Assembly (NCBI RefSeq): GCF_016906535.1
Contig: NC_057376.1
Coordinates: forward strand, 620,001 to 684,000
Length of the DNA: 64,000 bases
Direction of reading: 5' to 3'
Source of the DNA: Rhizoctonia solani
Lineage: Eukaryota; Basidiomycota; Agaricomycetes; Cantharellales; Ceratobasidiaceae
The translations under genes were made by a program, and so were the position numbers. The notes under the pieces are model-generated. The model had not been told where the DNA came from, searched no databases, and was given only the letters and a program-made list of their open reading frames with translations. The stretch's first letter is position 1, and every line of letters begins with the position of its first letter. Below, one piece after another: positions 27,657-44,937 of this stretch.

Positions 27657-29620
27657 GATGATTAAGATAGGTGAAGTTCAATGAATTTCTGAGGAGGTCA
27701 GTTTGGCTTTTTATACCTTCGAAAAATGTCATGAGACCATTTTGTGCGAGACAGGCGGGCGCAAAATGACACTGGAGCTCTGAGCTATGACGTACACCGC
27801 GAGAGGTGACGATGGTCGCTGGTGCCCTTATTCATGTGGTTTGGTCTCGATGATCCAAATTGCCAATATCTCAATTGCTTGGAAGTTTTGATCTGACGTT
27901 CGAGTTACTCATCTTGGTAAATCCATTATAATGATGCATATTCAGACATCATTGCAGCCAATAGCAATTCAATCGCAGTATAGTAAGCTGCTTTCGAGCT
28001 CGGCTAGCGGATATTCTAGCCTCGATGACGTCACCTATTATAGGCTTCCTAGAATTTGTTCGTGAGTTACCGACACACCGTATACATATTGTGAGAAACC
28101 AAAATAGACCGGTTACAAGCTTATATTAACACCTTGATTATACTACAGATTATATGGCTTTACCATATAAGAAGGCTACGGGATCGACACCCACTCGTTG
28201 TTGTTTACGAGTTGGTTCAGGAGAAGACTCCAGCGGGGGTGCCAACTTTTGAGAGATATCAATATCATTGTAAAGGACTTCAGAGTGCATTTTGTAAGCA
28301 GAGGATACTCCATCTTTATGTTCAACCACAAAGTGGTTCGTTACTTATGACTGTCGTTGCCAGCCCTGCAAACAAATCAACAAAATGCACCAAGGTAAAG
28401 CATACAGCCTGGTGTATTGTGTTAACTTGCTTACCTCCCCCTTGTGTGCTTCGTCCTGCCTCACAGGGTCTTTGTATGCGCTCCCAATTGAATCATCGCT
28501 CTCTATCAAGGTATTACTGGCCATCGAAATCCGCTCCACTGGCGTGAAGTCAACGAGAAGAGTGTAGGTTGTAATGAATGGGGGAGCTATAAGTTCAATT
28601 AGATTTTTATGGAGGTGACGATCGAGAGTTATGGTACATACTACAATTGTGCCAGCCTCTTCTCGCTTGTAACACCGACGGATTGTTGTCATATCGGTCA
28701 GTTTAGACACTCTCTGCGAATATTGGAATGTCACTCCTCGAATGAGCCAAGCTCATTTATGAATGAGAGCAACCAGCAGCGGAATGGCCCTGTGCGATTA
28801 TGTAATCCTCCGGATCTGCAGGATCATGCGGCTACTGACATACTACTATTAGAAAGGTCGATGTGGATCAAATGTAGTTACTTACCTATATCGAACTAAC
28901 CGCCTTTACAGTATCGGTTGTTGCTTCGGAGTGCCACTTATAGGGAGATTGAGTGAACCTCTGAAGATTAGGAACTGAATACGGATTTGATGTTTTGATC
29001 GGTTCTACAACCACCGTTTATAGGTGCGACTATTATGTTGGGGCACGATCCTTAATATATCTTGAATTTCTATGAGAGAATAGTAAGTACGGATTTTGCC
29101 AGAGTTGCTGATAGGCGAATAGCCGTGTGAGTAAGATCTTCCACCCACTTCCAAAGCAGTTCATCCGCTCCTCCATCTCCATCAATGTATTTCTTCGATA
29201 CATACACTGAATACTTGGAGATAATTGTGAAGAAGGTATAGCGTTAGGCGGTGGCGATGGTGATAGCAGTGGTAGTGAGAAAGCACGACCGTGGGATTTA
29301 TTGCTTTCTGCCAAAATTCAATCTTGTGCATGCATGTATTAGTCATGCGGTGCAAGCTCACGTGGAATTCAAACCTGCAAGTTACAGTTTCGGTACTTAT
29401 AAACACCATCTTTTTGATGGTGTTACCAGCAGGTAGGCGTTTTCATTTGCTACGGAACACGACGCTATAACTGATCTAGGCACACGCAAACACAGCGACG
29501 TAGTGGCAAGGTACCAAAACGCACCTATTATCGTGTATTGCTTTTACTCTTGGCAGCTATGGAAGAAATCCAATTGGTGGGGAACATCTCTATACAATCG
29601 GGCCTTACGGTTGAATTCAG
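27657..29620. other. Gene-poor stretch with scattered minus-strand coding-like traces
   Basis: Nearly 2 kb without a clear gene. On the minus strand, 28,148-28,740 holds coding-looking fragments (ISMASNTLIESDDSIGSAYK with a gtaagc donor after HKGE; then YNDIDISQKLAPPLESSPE near 28,270 and VAFLYGKAI before a stop at 28,149) that might be exons of a small unknown gene. I could not join them in one frame. The right end may contain the unresolved 5' exon of the F-box gene that follows. Confidence 0.3.
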
Positions 29621-31192
29621 TGTTACCAGGCGGTACATGAACGAGAACTGGATAACAATCGACAGCCTATCAATAGGCTCCCGTATGAAGTGCTTTCTCG
29701 GATCTTCGTGCTATGTAGACAAACCCGAAGTAGAAGACGAGGGCGTCCCGATCTGTTCTGCGCAACTGTATTACCAGTCAGTCATTAATTGTCACCTAAG
29801 CCCATTTTTGGACCCTCATCCTGCTGCTCAGTCTACATGTCGGCATTGGAGAAGCGCTACCTTTGACACCAAAGCAGTCCGTTCTATGCCTTACATGTTA
29901 TATAACTATTGACATTAACTGTTTTTCAGCTTTGGTCTCTGGTGACACTTTCGGACCGCCCCCCATTTCATTTTTCGGCATTGTGTTTGGATCGCTCTGG
30001 GACAACGTCGCCGCTCGATGTCGAAATTGAGATAAACAATAGGTTCTGGCAACATATACCCGATTGTGACCCCAATACACGTGTGCAGGCGGTCCATGGC
30101 GCACTTACTTTTATTTTGGCACACGGTGGTATTCCTTCAAGGTGGAGATCTCTCTGGCTCTACACACCAGGGAGCCAAAGAAGCAATCTGGGTCTCCACA
30201 TTGCGGCGCTGGACATCATCGGCGCATTTCCGATGCCTTCATTACAGTATATTGAGTTAAAATGTTCAATTTACCACTATGGTGGCGGAGACCAGACTCA
30301 TATTTTGTCCTTACCCGCAAAGCCCTTGTTCCGTGATCCCTCTCCAACCCAGTTGCGCGTTGCTAAACTGGAATGGATCCCACGTCCTTATTTATTCGTA
30401 AATCCAGGCTATCCTCAACTTGTTGGCCTGAATCACCTCGAAATCCGTTTCCCGCTCGACCTACCCGAGCTTGAACACATGAAGACGCTGCTAGATGCTA
30501 GTCCGATGCTCAGAGTATTGTCTCTGGATTTGAGGGCCACTAGTCCTCAAATATCAGCGGAACTGATTTACCTTCCAAAAATCCACATTCCCAGTCTACA
30601 AGTCTTGGCACTATCGGCCAATTCCCGCACTCATACCCCACGATGGGGGCATAATTTACTTTTAATGATCGATGCTCCCAACGTCGAATCTCTCCGATTC
30701 CAATTGGAATATTCGGGGGCTGATCCTTTGCAAGACCAAGAATTGATTGATTATATTACCAGAGGTGCCAATCCAGCCAATCCTAGAGCTCTCTTTCCTT
30801 CTCTGACTGCCCTCGAGCTTTCAATTGATCAAGACCACACAGGCCTTTTCGAACAATTCCTAACAGCATACTCTCTGATCACCACCCTTTACTTGCCTCA
30901 CCCTACGTATGGGCAGGTTGAGGCGTTACGCATGCAACCTTGGCTTGTACCTGAGCTGACATGCTTGGCCGTGAAGGCTGAAAGAGACTCAACGCTAAGG
31001 GACGCCATTTTCGAGCGGTGTAGTGCAGGATTGCCCTTGAAAACGGTGTTGGTGGAACTTTCTCCGGTGCCTCTGCCGTGGATCAGGCGTTCGGAGGCGA
31101 GACTTCGGGAATACCTTGAAGGGTTGGATGTTAGGATAATTCTTACCAAATCAAACACTCGGGCACGTAAGATGCTAGGATTTGTCGAATGA
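29621..31192 (+). CDS. F-box/LRR-like protein (expanded family), 5' exon unresolved
   Basis: The exon beginning near 29,621-29,630 encodes QAVHERELDNNRQPINRLPY, then EVLSRIF, a typical F-box. An intron at 29,777-29,831 (gtcagt...ctcag) joins to STCRHWRSATFDTKA, and one at 29,877-29,929 joins to LWSLVTLSDRPPFHF. The long last exon has irregular leucine-rich segments (LPELEHMKTLLDASPMLRVL, LLMIDAPNVESLRF, MQPWLVPELTCLAV) and ends with TGA at 31,190-31,192. A frame stop precedes the first exon, so an upstream coding exon is missing from this model. Probable SCF substrate adaptor. A broken paralogue lies at 36,650-45,906, and the two align block for block. Confidence 0.65.
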
Positions 31193-31641
31193 TGAGATGG
31201 CGAGAGTGTATAGGCTTCGGTAAGGCCATTTTGTAAAAGCAATATATGTCACTCGAGATGGATGGGCAGAACTCACAGGGTCACAGCGATAGATGGAGAT
31301 GGGGAATATTGATAAATCAACTTTACAGGCCAGTTTCTTTGTATTATAGAAGGTGATTTTGGTTGGAGTGAATCGGTTCACTAGAACCTACAGCTACACA
31401 AATGCGCATATAGTATCGAGCTAAATTTAAAAATAACCTCAGAGTAAACTTCCGCTCGATAAGTGCAGGTATGCAGCTTCACCTCTGTTTACGAGAATGA
31501 TATTCTTCAAGACTAGGAGAAAGAGTGAGCTCGCTCCTAACCGTAATCTACAGTTAGTAACACATTAGGGAGAGTTGCCCTATATGATGTAATCAATCTT
31601 GAGGACATATTGAACGCCCAGCGTTTGAGAGATTTGGAGTC

Positions 31642-35184
<3,543 letters not shown>

Positions 35185-35372
35185 TTAAATGTAGTAATAG
35201 TATAGTTGCGGTGAATGAATATCAATAAGCAGTCATAGCCACCTGAGCCGCGCAAGCCACTATATCACGTGCTCTCACTTTGCTCGGACTGTTTGCATCC
35301 GAGTGTACTCGGATGTAAATTTCTGGCTCATCATCACATCGCTTGTATCGACGCCAACGCGCTAAAATCAAT

Positions 35373-36044
35373 ATGTCTCTAGTCGTCCCCGAAGCCCACC
35401 AGCAGTTCCAGGTATGCTCATATACACCCCGTCCTAGACTATTATTTATGCCATAACATAGCATATTCTGCGTCTGCTCAACACCAACGTCGATGGCAAG
35501 CGTAAGATTATGTATGGTAAGCAGCATTCACTGGGGTGTATAATATCCAGCCAAACGATTTGTCCTAGCGTTGACCGAAATTCGTGGTGTCGGTCGACGA
35601 TATGCCAACGTCGTCTGCAAAAAGGCCGATGTTGATCTGAAGAAGCGGTGAGCACATAGCGTGACTATAATTATTATATATTTTAATATTTCGTCAGGGC
35701 CGGTGACCTCAACTCCGACGAGCTTGAGCGCATTGTGACCATCATGCAGAACCCCACCCAGTTCAAGATCCCCACTTGGTTCCTGAACAGGCAGAAGGAT
35801 ATCGTTGACGGAAAGAACTCCCAGATCTTGTCCAACGCCATCGACTCTAAGATGCGTGACGACCTTGAACGTTTGAAGAAGATCAGGGCTCACCGTGGTC
35901 TCCGACACTACTGGGGCCTCCGTGTCCGTGGTCAACACACCAAGACCACTGGTGAGTACGGTCATCCCGAGACCACTATCATTATTCAACCCTTGTTCAG
36001 GCCGTCGCGGGAAGACCGTCGGTGTCTCCAAGAAGAGGGGTTAA
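35373..36044 (+). CDS. RPS18: 40S ribosomal protein S18 (uS13)
   Basis: Small-subunit protein at the subunit bridge and decoding head. Five exons: [31 protein letters not shown] (acceptor at 35,461); [39 protein letters not shown] through [16 protein letters not shown]; and [13 protein letters not shown], with TAA at 36,042-36,044. The GVGRR helix-hairpin and the RGLR/RGQ basic tail are diagnostic. It follows the alanyl-tRNA synthetase gene by 188 bp. A CACGTG E-box (about 35,266) in the short promoter could serve regulation. Confidence 0.95.
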
Positions 36045-36650
36045 ACGGTTTCGCAGTTGTTTGTGGTTTTGCTCTGTGTCATTCTCACTCGTTGTATGCT
36101 CCTCCATGCTTATGCCAAGTCACACAATCATCTGTGATGGTCCAGGAGTGATTTCTGAATTCAAATAGGAACCAAACTAGTTACAGCTGTGGGTTGATTT
36201 GGCACAAGTGAGTTCCACGCATGGCATGGTTAGAACAAGTGAGGGGGTGAGAGGCTAGCTTTGTCCATTTTGGTGGTGTAGCAATGTTTGGCATCGTGTA
36301 CACAGTGGCCCATTGCTGGTAGACAACAACGACCGCTTTCACTCGGCGCTGTTGTGGCGACATCGTCGACTTGATATCTACTATCATACAGTAAATACCC
36401 TCTACACGTCGAGTAAGCCTTCGCTTATCTCCAAGAGCCAGAAAAACTAAATACAACTACTTGGAAGTCTGCGAGAAGGCAAGACCGAGAGCTTCACAGC
36501 CGACACCAACAAATATTCAAACTTCCTCCAGAGATCTCATCTCAAGTATTTGTGCGTGCCAGTCGCATTTGGGGTTGGTGATCCAATCGAAGATCGTGCC
36601 AGAACGTAGTGACGGTAATTAACCACGATACTAAAGAATAAGGGAGATAG
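36045..36650. other. Intergenic, nothing recognised
   Basis: 3' flank of the ribosomal protein gene, leading into the decayed F-box copy. Open frames are short and featureless. Confidence 0.3.
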
Positions 36651-37357
36651 ACATATCATGTGTTTTAGGCTGTATCTTGCCCGTGGCAAAATACTGCACT
36701 GGATACAACAGCTGTATGTGTTCTCACCCTATAAGAGTTAGATTATTGACTATAATGTTAGCTTTGGACACGTATTGCAATCTTCAACCCCCCTATGGCG
36801 CTAGATTGCGCCAAGCTATACTTGTCTTGTTGTGGACCCACATCTTGACTTGAGTTCACAATTGATTTATTTGGCAAGTCCTGAGAAATTCAAATCCCTA
36901 AGCAATAGAAGAGTATGGCCAACATGCTTGCAATACATTCAAATTCATCATAGAGCATGGGGGTGTTACATCCAGATGGAGGGTTGTTTGATTTGAACAA
37001 CTAGACTTTGTGCCTGTCTTGCTTTGCTCCACTTTCTTGGGACATTGGATTTACCTCTGTTGGAATACCTTGAGGTTATTTATTTGTGGCCAGTGCAGTT
37101 ATGGCAAGTGGAACAGTTTGAGTTATCTAAACTTCTTGGGTCAACACCTCAGTTGTTGTTCCAAGACCCTCCTTGGCTGAAAACTACATGGTTGCTGGGT
37201 ATTCCCAACTTGTATGTGTTTGGGCACCCTTCCCACCCTCAATTGACTGGGTTGACCCATTTGCAACCTAGACTAATTGCTCAAGATTGCAAGCTATGGT
37301 GCCTCAATGGACTCCTTGCTGCCAATCCTTGATTCCATCAGAGAAAAAGGAAATGTC

Positions 37358-37475
37358 TACGTAGACGCCTGTAGACGTTTGTAGCATTGGATCACCAGTA
37401 CCTCTACGTAGAGGTCCATATTTCTACCGTAGCGGTCTATATTTCTACTGTAGACGCCCCTTTCTACGATGTAGT
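37358..37475. repeat. Left subterminal repeats of the Plavaka element
   Basis: A cluster of near-palindromic tctacgtaga, ctgtagacg, ctaccgtag and ctgtagac motifs in both orientations. This is the type of array bound by CACTA-like transposases. Confidence 0.65.
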
Positions 37476-37725
37476 TGTTTGACCAACTCTATACGTATCC
37501 TTTGTTATCTACCGTAGACTCAACAGTTGCTGTACACGTTTGAATGATCGTAGATTAACTAAATGTGATTCTCAACAGGCATGCAACGTATATACACGCG
37601 TGTGCGATGGAAAGAAAATACGACCGGAGAAAATATAGATTTTGGGGGCAAATAAAATAGTGCTTTGATAAACTCACACCCCAACAAGAGCCGGTCTCCT
37701 CGTTCTCTTTCTCAGCTCAGGCTCA

Positions 37726-40700
37726 TTATTGGTATTCCCACCCACGCGGACTTCCGTTTGCTGCCACTATTTTCTCCATTTCCGTTTCTCCCAACTTTGC
37801 TTGCCCCTTGCGTCCATATTCTTTGTCCTTCTGCGCCTCTTCGCTCTCTGCCTCGGGCGCATCTTCCGTGCTGAGGGGCTGTCGAACGGTGGACCGTAGT
37901 CGAAATATTCTTGGCGTTCTCGGTGTTGCAATTGTCTTCTTTGCACCCCTTGATGCCGGTTTGCCCTCTCCCTTGTCCACCTCCTCTCCCTCGCCTGCCT
38001 TGCTTGAGGCCTTGCCTATGACCGGCGCTCTCTCCGCCCCCTTCCCGTTCCTATCTTTGCGTTTCCTGCCGGCCCGCCCATTCTCCTCGCCACCAGCCGT
38101 CCACCTGTTGTTGGGCCCGACTTCGATCACGTCCAAAGCCTTGCCTGATTCCTGCTTTCCCTCTCCCTTGGCATTGATATCCGCGTTGGCATCAACATTG
38201 GGGTCGGTATCAGTGCTGGCGCCAGCGGCCGCACTACCCTCCTCATTTTTGCTCCCTTCCTGCTCCTCCTGCTCCTCCCGATTGTCTTTGCGTTGTTTTT
38301 GCTCCCACCCCAACTATTTAACTTGCTTTCGCTATCCGCCTCACCCTTGCAATCCATCAAGGGCCCAGGTTCCAAACGGACAATATCCTTAATTGAGAGC
38401 CGGCGGCTATTTGCCTTGGCTTTGGACTTCGCAATCATGGCAGGCTTGATAGGTGCTTGTTTACTGGTTCAAACGGGATGTAGTTAGTGATGAAGAAAAC
38501 ATGTAGATAGTAAATAACCACTTACATTCCACGTTGGTACATACCTGTCTGGATATGATCAATTGCGTCTGGGTCAACTTCGGCCAGGGTGAGCAGGTTG
38601 TCTAAATGATCCTTGTAATATTCTTCCAACATCTCCCTAACGATTGTGTCGTTGTGTTCTTCCTTGTCGCTGTGATATGTTTCAAGTAGAAAGTGAATCT
38701 TTTAGATGATACCCATATTGGCGTCAACCCTAGGTTCCAACATTAAAATGAACTTATGATTGCGCAAAGGAGGGCTATTGTTGGCAGCGGCATTTTCACA
38801 AACATCTTGGAAAATTTTGTCCCAATTGGTGGCTTGCCCTTTTGTTTGGTAAAAACTGTTGCATCACATGCGGTTTGCAGGAACGGGTGTTCGTAGTACC
38901 CTGTACGCGGCTTTGCACCAGGCTGTCGTAAATAGTAAATACCTGATAAATCCCACATATCCGATAAAGCTACGTACTTGCGTATGGAAGCCATGGTTTA
39001 AAAGTTTTTCAATTTTAGTTTTACCCTGTGCAGGGGCTCTTGTCAGACCATATTCCCCGGGAATCTTCGGCTTGATTGCGTCCTTCAGCTTTCCTTGCCA
39101 GCTAGTAATACAATATTTAATCTGCAAAGTGTTCAGGCGCTACTCCCGTTGTGTAATAAACATGAGTTGCTCACCGCTCGTAGTTTGTTGATACTTATAG
39201 AATAACAATTCAAGGTAGGATCATCAACAACCCTGCTGGCGCAGAAATGCCACGTACGTGCAATCAACTCGTCAAGTTGCTTCGGTTCGATAAAAAATCC
39301 CTCAGTGAGAAGGATAGCAAAAACTTTGTCGAGGGTGGCCTCTAAAATCTCCCAAACCAACCCTTGATAGTCGCTTGACTTGGATTTCCCTTTTTTTTTC
39401 TATAAACAGCTAGTTGGTTCAATTTTAATTGTCAAAATACTCGTCAAAATACTTGCCGGTCCATCTTCGTCACAGCTTGTTTCTCCCAGTTCATATACCG
39501 TGCTGTCTTGCTCAATTTGCTCGAGTTCTGCCTTTTTGTCATCAGAATCCACATCCCAGTCAATGGCAGTCACCAAATCAGAATGAGCGAGACGGGGTTG
39601 TGCCGGGGGAGCATCTTGGAGCCTGTTAGTGGTTGCCATGATGGACAATGTGGGTATATGCTTCTTGAAGGGGGCAGGACGGTGGGAATTAACAATCACG
39701 GGAGTATTATTGCAATTTGCTGAGGATAACAAGGGCTGCCGTGGCAATATACAGACAAGGTTGTTGATAGAGAAGATGGGTTTAATAGCCCAGGAGAGCT
39801 TGAGCGAACCGAGAGCGCAGTCAATACACTTGATGCCCGAGATTTGCTTCTAATATGAAGACATGTGCCCCCCTTGTACAGAGGTCCTAGAGAGTACAAT
39901 TAGCGTCTGTTTCTAATGGTAATATCGCATACCTTTCCGAGTCTTTGTCCCCTTTGCATTACTAGGGTTGTCTGCCTGGACCGTACCCAAATCTTGAAGC
40001 TACTGCAAGTAAGTAGTGGATAAGGCATATATTAACCAATACCATACCTCTTCATCGCTAGTAAGGCCCCCAACTGTGCTTTCTGCAGCTTGCACGGTGG
40101 GCGCCAGTGTTGAACGCATGTTGCCGTTCTCCCAAACCATTCTCAGCTCCTTCAACAAGAAGTTGAAATGATCGGCCCAGCGGTCGCGCATTGCAATATT
40201 TGCGACTAGCTGAGATTTGAGCGTGGCCTCATCGACAGTTGCGTTACCAGATGAAGGGAGTAGCTTATTTGCGGCAGCTCCCTTATGAGCTAGTTGGTTA
40301 AATTAGCGTAAAACAAACACGACCAAGTTGAAATGAACACACCATTTGCTTGAGCATTTGTCTTCACAGTAGCTTTGGCACTTGCGGTAGCAGTAGATCC
40401 AACCTTGGCCCCCCTCTTTATGGGAGGCGCGGGTGTATCCTCTTCGTCCAAGTTGGACCCACTCTTGTTATTGACAGCTGAATTGTCCCTTCCATCCTCC
40501 TTGTGGACCTCCTCGTGGAGTTGCTGCTGAGAGAGCATCTCGTACTGCTCTTGAATGTTCTCCTTGCGTTTCTTGGTTTCCCGGAATCGCCTAAGCCGAT
40601 CCATGTCTTTGTCTGTGCCGGCCGGTGAGTTGAGGTACTAATACAGGTCGGACAAACTCACCATTCTGTTCAGCGCGTTTTGCGCGTGGTGGGTCCACGC

Positions 40701-40731
40701 GTAGTGTCCGTTTTGAACCTGAATCTACCAT
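37726..40731 (-). pseudogene. DUF6532-like accessory gene of the Plavaka element, decayed
   Basis: Starts MVDSGSKRTLRVDPPRAKRA at 40,731, then a gtgagt intron and DKDMDRLRRFRETKKRKENI. Middle exons: WEILEATLDKVFAILL and ARTWHFCASRVVDDP (39,360-39,170), YCITSWQGKLKDAIKPKIP (39,120-39,060), then YYEHPFLQTACDATVFTKQK near 38,880 and MPLPTIALL near 38,780. The His-Pro and ...IAL pattern resembles the basidiomycete DUF6532 domain. The frame shifts by one base near 38,765, and a TAA interrupts near 38,704. A long acidic/Lys-Glu-rich tail follows (38,313-37,726), which itself needs a shift to connect. The gene is divergent from the transposase, with about 450 bp of shared promoter space. Whether it helps transposition or is captured cargo is unknown. 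Confidence 0.5.
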
Positions 40732-41178
40732 TTTTTGCTAAGAGTGGGGGAGGGGGGACAAAAGACAAGTAACAACACGACAAACGGTGTCGCGCATCCT
40801 TTGGCCAGGGTCCGTCACGTCAATGTACAATTACCAATTCAGGTATGATAAACAATTTCATATTTTTGACTGTGGCACAAGCAGCAAGAAAATGCCTGTC
40901 AACATACCCGCGGGTATTTAACAGTGGAAGCGGTTGGGATACAGTCGGAACACAGTCAAAAGGCGGTCTGAAAGCAACCTGAAACTAGGAAGTTCAGCCC
41001 TACCATATTTAGCATAAGTGGCGATGGACTTACACGCAATGGACACCTACAGTCATTCAACAAGAGTGCAAAGTATAGGTTTGTGCGGGCTGGGTGGACT
41101 ACCTGGGGAGTCAAAAAAATATGTTAAATAACACAAACGGATTAATGGAATGATCTACCTCTTGACCAACCTACCTTA

Positions 41179-44100
41179 ATGCCTGCAAGACGACAAGCCG
41201 CTCGCCAAGAGCAATATACCTGTGAATATTGTTCTGAGTTGTTTTTGTCTTGACGCGGCTATAATATCCACGTTGGCAGAAAGGGGGCGTGTATCGAGGA
41301 GCACAGGGCATCAATAGCCGAAGCAGAAGCAGGGGTTGGTGACGCATATACCCAGGAACATGAGGTCAAGCAGCTGGATATTATCAACAAAGATGCTTTG
41401 GACAATATCAAAATGGAAGCTATTGACATACCATGGGATGAACTTTACGCCACCAAGAGTGAGGAGGCTGAACAGCCCAAGCACAAGCGCATACGAGGGA
41501 CCGAATCATTTGTTGAGCATTTTCCAGTTGCAACTGCGGGGGCACCGATTCACCAGCCACCAAGCAAGAACTTAACCAACTGGGACAAACCCGCAAAGAC
41601 GTTGGCCCCTCTCTGATCCCAAGGTGTTCGAAGTTGCTGAACTACTCGTAACTTTGGGAATGTCCGGCAAAAAGCGGACAAAACTACTCAAATTGGAGCG
41701 GGTAAGTTATTTTACCAGCCACAAAGCAAATTGACTCACAGAGAAGAATAGTTCCAGGGTACAACCCCCTGGAACAATAACCGTGAAATGATCATGGACG
41801 TTGATAAGTACCTACCGCGTGGGCTCAACTGGAACATCACAACAATGAAGCTTGTTGGGAGCAACAGGTCTGAACATGGGCAACTTTGGCACCAAGATTC
41901 ACTACTTGCTATTAGCGAGATGTGTAAAAACCCTACCTTCAAGCATCTAATCCAATGGCAACCTACCCGTGTGTGGACAAGTCCAACCCGTGAGACACAA
42001 AAGTTTGGCAAGACCATGGCTGCGAACCGCATATGGAACCTTCAGGCAAGTCTAGTAATTTGTTGGGCATCCAAACGTACTCACCGTCACATATAGAAAA
42101 TGCACCCTGACAAACACGCAACCCTGATCCCAACATTCCTTGCGTCTGACAAAACCACACTTACCGTCCATGTCGGCAATCAAAAGGCGCATTGCGTATA
42201 CTTGACCATAGGAAATATCCCCAAACATACCCGTCGTCAAATATCAAAACAAGCAATGGTTTTGATCGGTTACATACCGGTGATGAGCCTGGACTGCGAA
42301 CCAGACCCAGTGAAGAAAGCGCACTTAAAGCGCAAGTTATTCCACGCTTGTATGCGTAAGCTGGTGGAGCCCTTGATCAAGGCAGGCAAGCACGGGGTCG
42401 AGGTTGTCTGCTCAGATGGATTTGTGCGGCGCATATACCCTGTGTTCTGTGGTGGTATGCTCGATTTCGTTGAGCAGTGCAAGTATGCGATTATTTGACA
42501 ACCCTACTGTCCTACCTGTGAAGTGCCGCCTGACAAACGTGGCAATTATACCAACTATCCACTTTGCAATTGTGAAAGGACCCTGGAGGCGATTGAGCAG
42601 CATTGCAGGGAGGGTTCAGCTGTATTTGAAACCCTTGGTTTAGTGGACATCAAACCGTTTTGGGCCGACTTACCATGGGTAGACACTGGAACACTTTGCC
42701 CCCCGGACCTACTGCACCAGCTATACAAGGGTGTGTTCAAAGACCACCTCTCAAAATGGTTGGCACATGTTGTAGGAGCAAAAGAGTTCGATAACCGGTA
42801 TATTGCAATGTCCCCCCACCACATTTGCGGCACTTCAAGAAAGGCGTTACAAAAATCAGTTGCTGGACCGGGAAAGAGGCCAAGGCTCAGTGTAAATCGT
42901 TCTTACCAATTGTTGCAGACCAAGAACCAGAGGTTATGGCATGCGCGCGTGCGTTGACGCGCTTCATGTATCTTGCGCATTCATCGGAGCTAACAGAAGA
43001 CGATCTGGTGGAGATGGATGAATACGTTCAAGAGCTCCATGAAAATAAAGAAATCTTTTGACAATTAGGAGCATTGGGGGAGCAGGATCCTACAAAGAAA
43101 AGGGACCGGTACGCACCTTTCACATGATCGCAAAGCTCCATGCAATGCTCCACTACATAAACTACATTTGCAAGCTTGGTACTCCAGATGGGTTTAACAC
43201 CAAGTTGCCTGAACGGTTGCATATACCGTGTGCCAAGGAAGGGTTCCATGCGTCAAACAAGAAGGAGGTAATCCAACAAATGGCAACATACCTTCAACGA
43301 ATTGAAGCAATCGCAATGCATCGTGCGCACCTGGATGACCAACAAGCTCCAAAGATTGGCGATTCCCCGGATGACAAGCCTCTGTGTCTAGAAGATGAAG
43401 ACGGTGATTATGGGGACGACGAGGTGTTTATTGGGGGAGTGAACCGGCTCACTCTAGGTGACAAAAGCAAGGACGAGGGTGAAGACAAAGATGAAGACGA
43501 AGGCAACAACGAAGACAAAGACAAAGACAAAGACAAAGACAAAGACAAAGACAAGGGCCGTATTGACGAGGAGGCCATAGTTGCCGAAGACAAGCTTGGG
43601 GCCGATGGGGATGGGGATCCCAAGGTTGATCTGGAGTGCAGGGACGTCGACAACGGAACATGGGCCAAGGAGTGTCAGATTGACAGTGAAACGGGCCAAC
43701 AGGATGGCCCATCAGTCTTCTATCCAGAACCAGCTATCAAACACTCAAAGAAGCCTACCCTAGTTGCCACTGCCGCGCATCTTATTGCCAAACATGGGGC
43801 CACCAAACTTCTTCCAGCTGTCAAATTGTTCCTCAAGCAACACGACCTATACGCACGCAACCTTGTCATCTCACCCAGCGACAAGTATCAAATATGGAGG
43901 CAATGTCGCCTTATTCATAGCCCACCTCCGTTCAAACCTACCAAGGACAAGAAAACCAATGTCATTCGTGCATTCCCTATGGTTGTTGATGAGCATGGCC
44001 AGCCAAAAAGGGAGGCGGAGTATGACACTGCGTTATTCATACACGACGACAAAAGTGATGGGTTACATTGTGAGTCTCTCACACATCTAGGCGTCCTGGT

Positions 44101-44506
44101 AAAAATTACTCTTTTTTATGTAGGGTATTGCGCATGTTGCGTCCGAGCAATCTTTGAACTTCCGGATCATTTACGACACTTATACAACAAGAAACTCATT
44201 TATGCCGAGCTTTTCAACCCCTTCCACTCGTCCTTCGACGTCTGCACCCATCTATACAAGACTGCCCACTCAATGGCACCCAATGGTCAACGCCTCGCAA
44301 TTGTCATGCCGTTGTCGGAGATCAAACTTACATGTCATATTGCGCCTCACTATGGGTCCGCCACGGCTGAGCTAGACCTGGCACGCAAGACCATATATTA
44401 TCTTCGTGTTGTAGGTTTCTATTCAACAAGTATGCAAGCTTTTTCCTCTTTGAACTTGCGCATCACTGGCGCCAAACTGGCGCAACAAAGTGAACAAAGT
44501 AAGTAA
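41179..44506 (+). pseudogene. Plavaka transposase, multiply broken
   Basis: Begins MPARRQAARQEQYTCEYC with a Cys-Cys-His zinc-finger-like N-terminus. Family blocks: SDKTTLTVHVGNQKAHCVYL and TIGNIPKHTRRQISKQAMVL near 42,130-42,260, FHACMRKLVEPL near 42,340, CPTCEVPPDKRGNY near 42,505, PDLLHQLYKGVFKDHLSKWL near 42,705, LPERLHIPCAKEGFHASNKK near 43,206, and a C-terminal CHIAPHYG block near 44,335. In-frame TGA codons occur near 41,251, 42,496 and 43,059. One-base shifts occur near 41,613, 42,823 (one base missing before TTGCGGCAC) and 43,060-43,120. A Lys/Asp-rich insert sits at 43,460-43,560. Not able to make a full transposase. Confidence 0.8.
43512..43556 (+). repeat. (gacaaa)n microsatellite inside the transposase frame
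   Basis: About seven gacaaa hexamers give a run of alternating Lys-Asp in the plus frame. Long Phe/Val or Leu/Ser frames on the minus strand over it are shadows. Confidence 0.9.
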
Positions 44507-44937
44507 TATTCTGGTTCACGAACATTGGTTGACATGCTTCCCAATAGTTGGTTACATTTCTATCCATTAATAGTCAATATTTTGCGCATGTATATTCTAC
44601 TTTTGGTTTGAGCATTTTGTTGTTATCTTAGTATCTTAGTATAGTCACGTATCACAAGGTATACACACAATTTGCGTACAGATTGGCTTTGAGTTCGAAT
44701 GTGTGCCTGGATCAACAATAGGCCACATCAGAACGCTCTGAAGCTTCCAAAGTGGATATTATCAAACAAGTTTAAGCACCAATTCCAATTTGGAGTGTTT
44801 GGAGCCCCAACTCTGCAACAAGACCTAATGGTCACGTGCCGCTTGGGTGTTTAGAGATACTGTACTCATCACGTTCAAGCCCCTCTGCCAACTCGCCAAC
44901 GTAACTAACACAAGTAGGCACTACAAAGTCATATGAT

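Noticed and set aside
43408..43712. Long minus-strand Ser/Leu, Phe/Val and Cys/Leu open frames
   Set aside because: They are shadows of the (gacaaa)n tract in the transposase frame.
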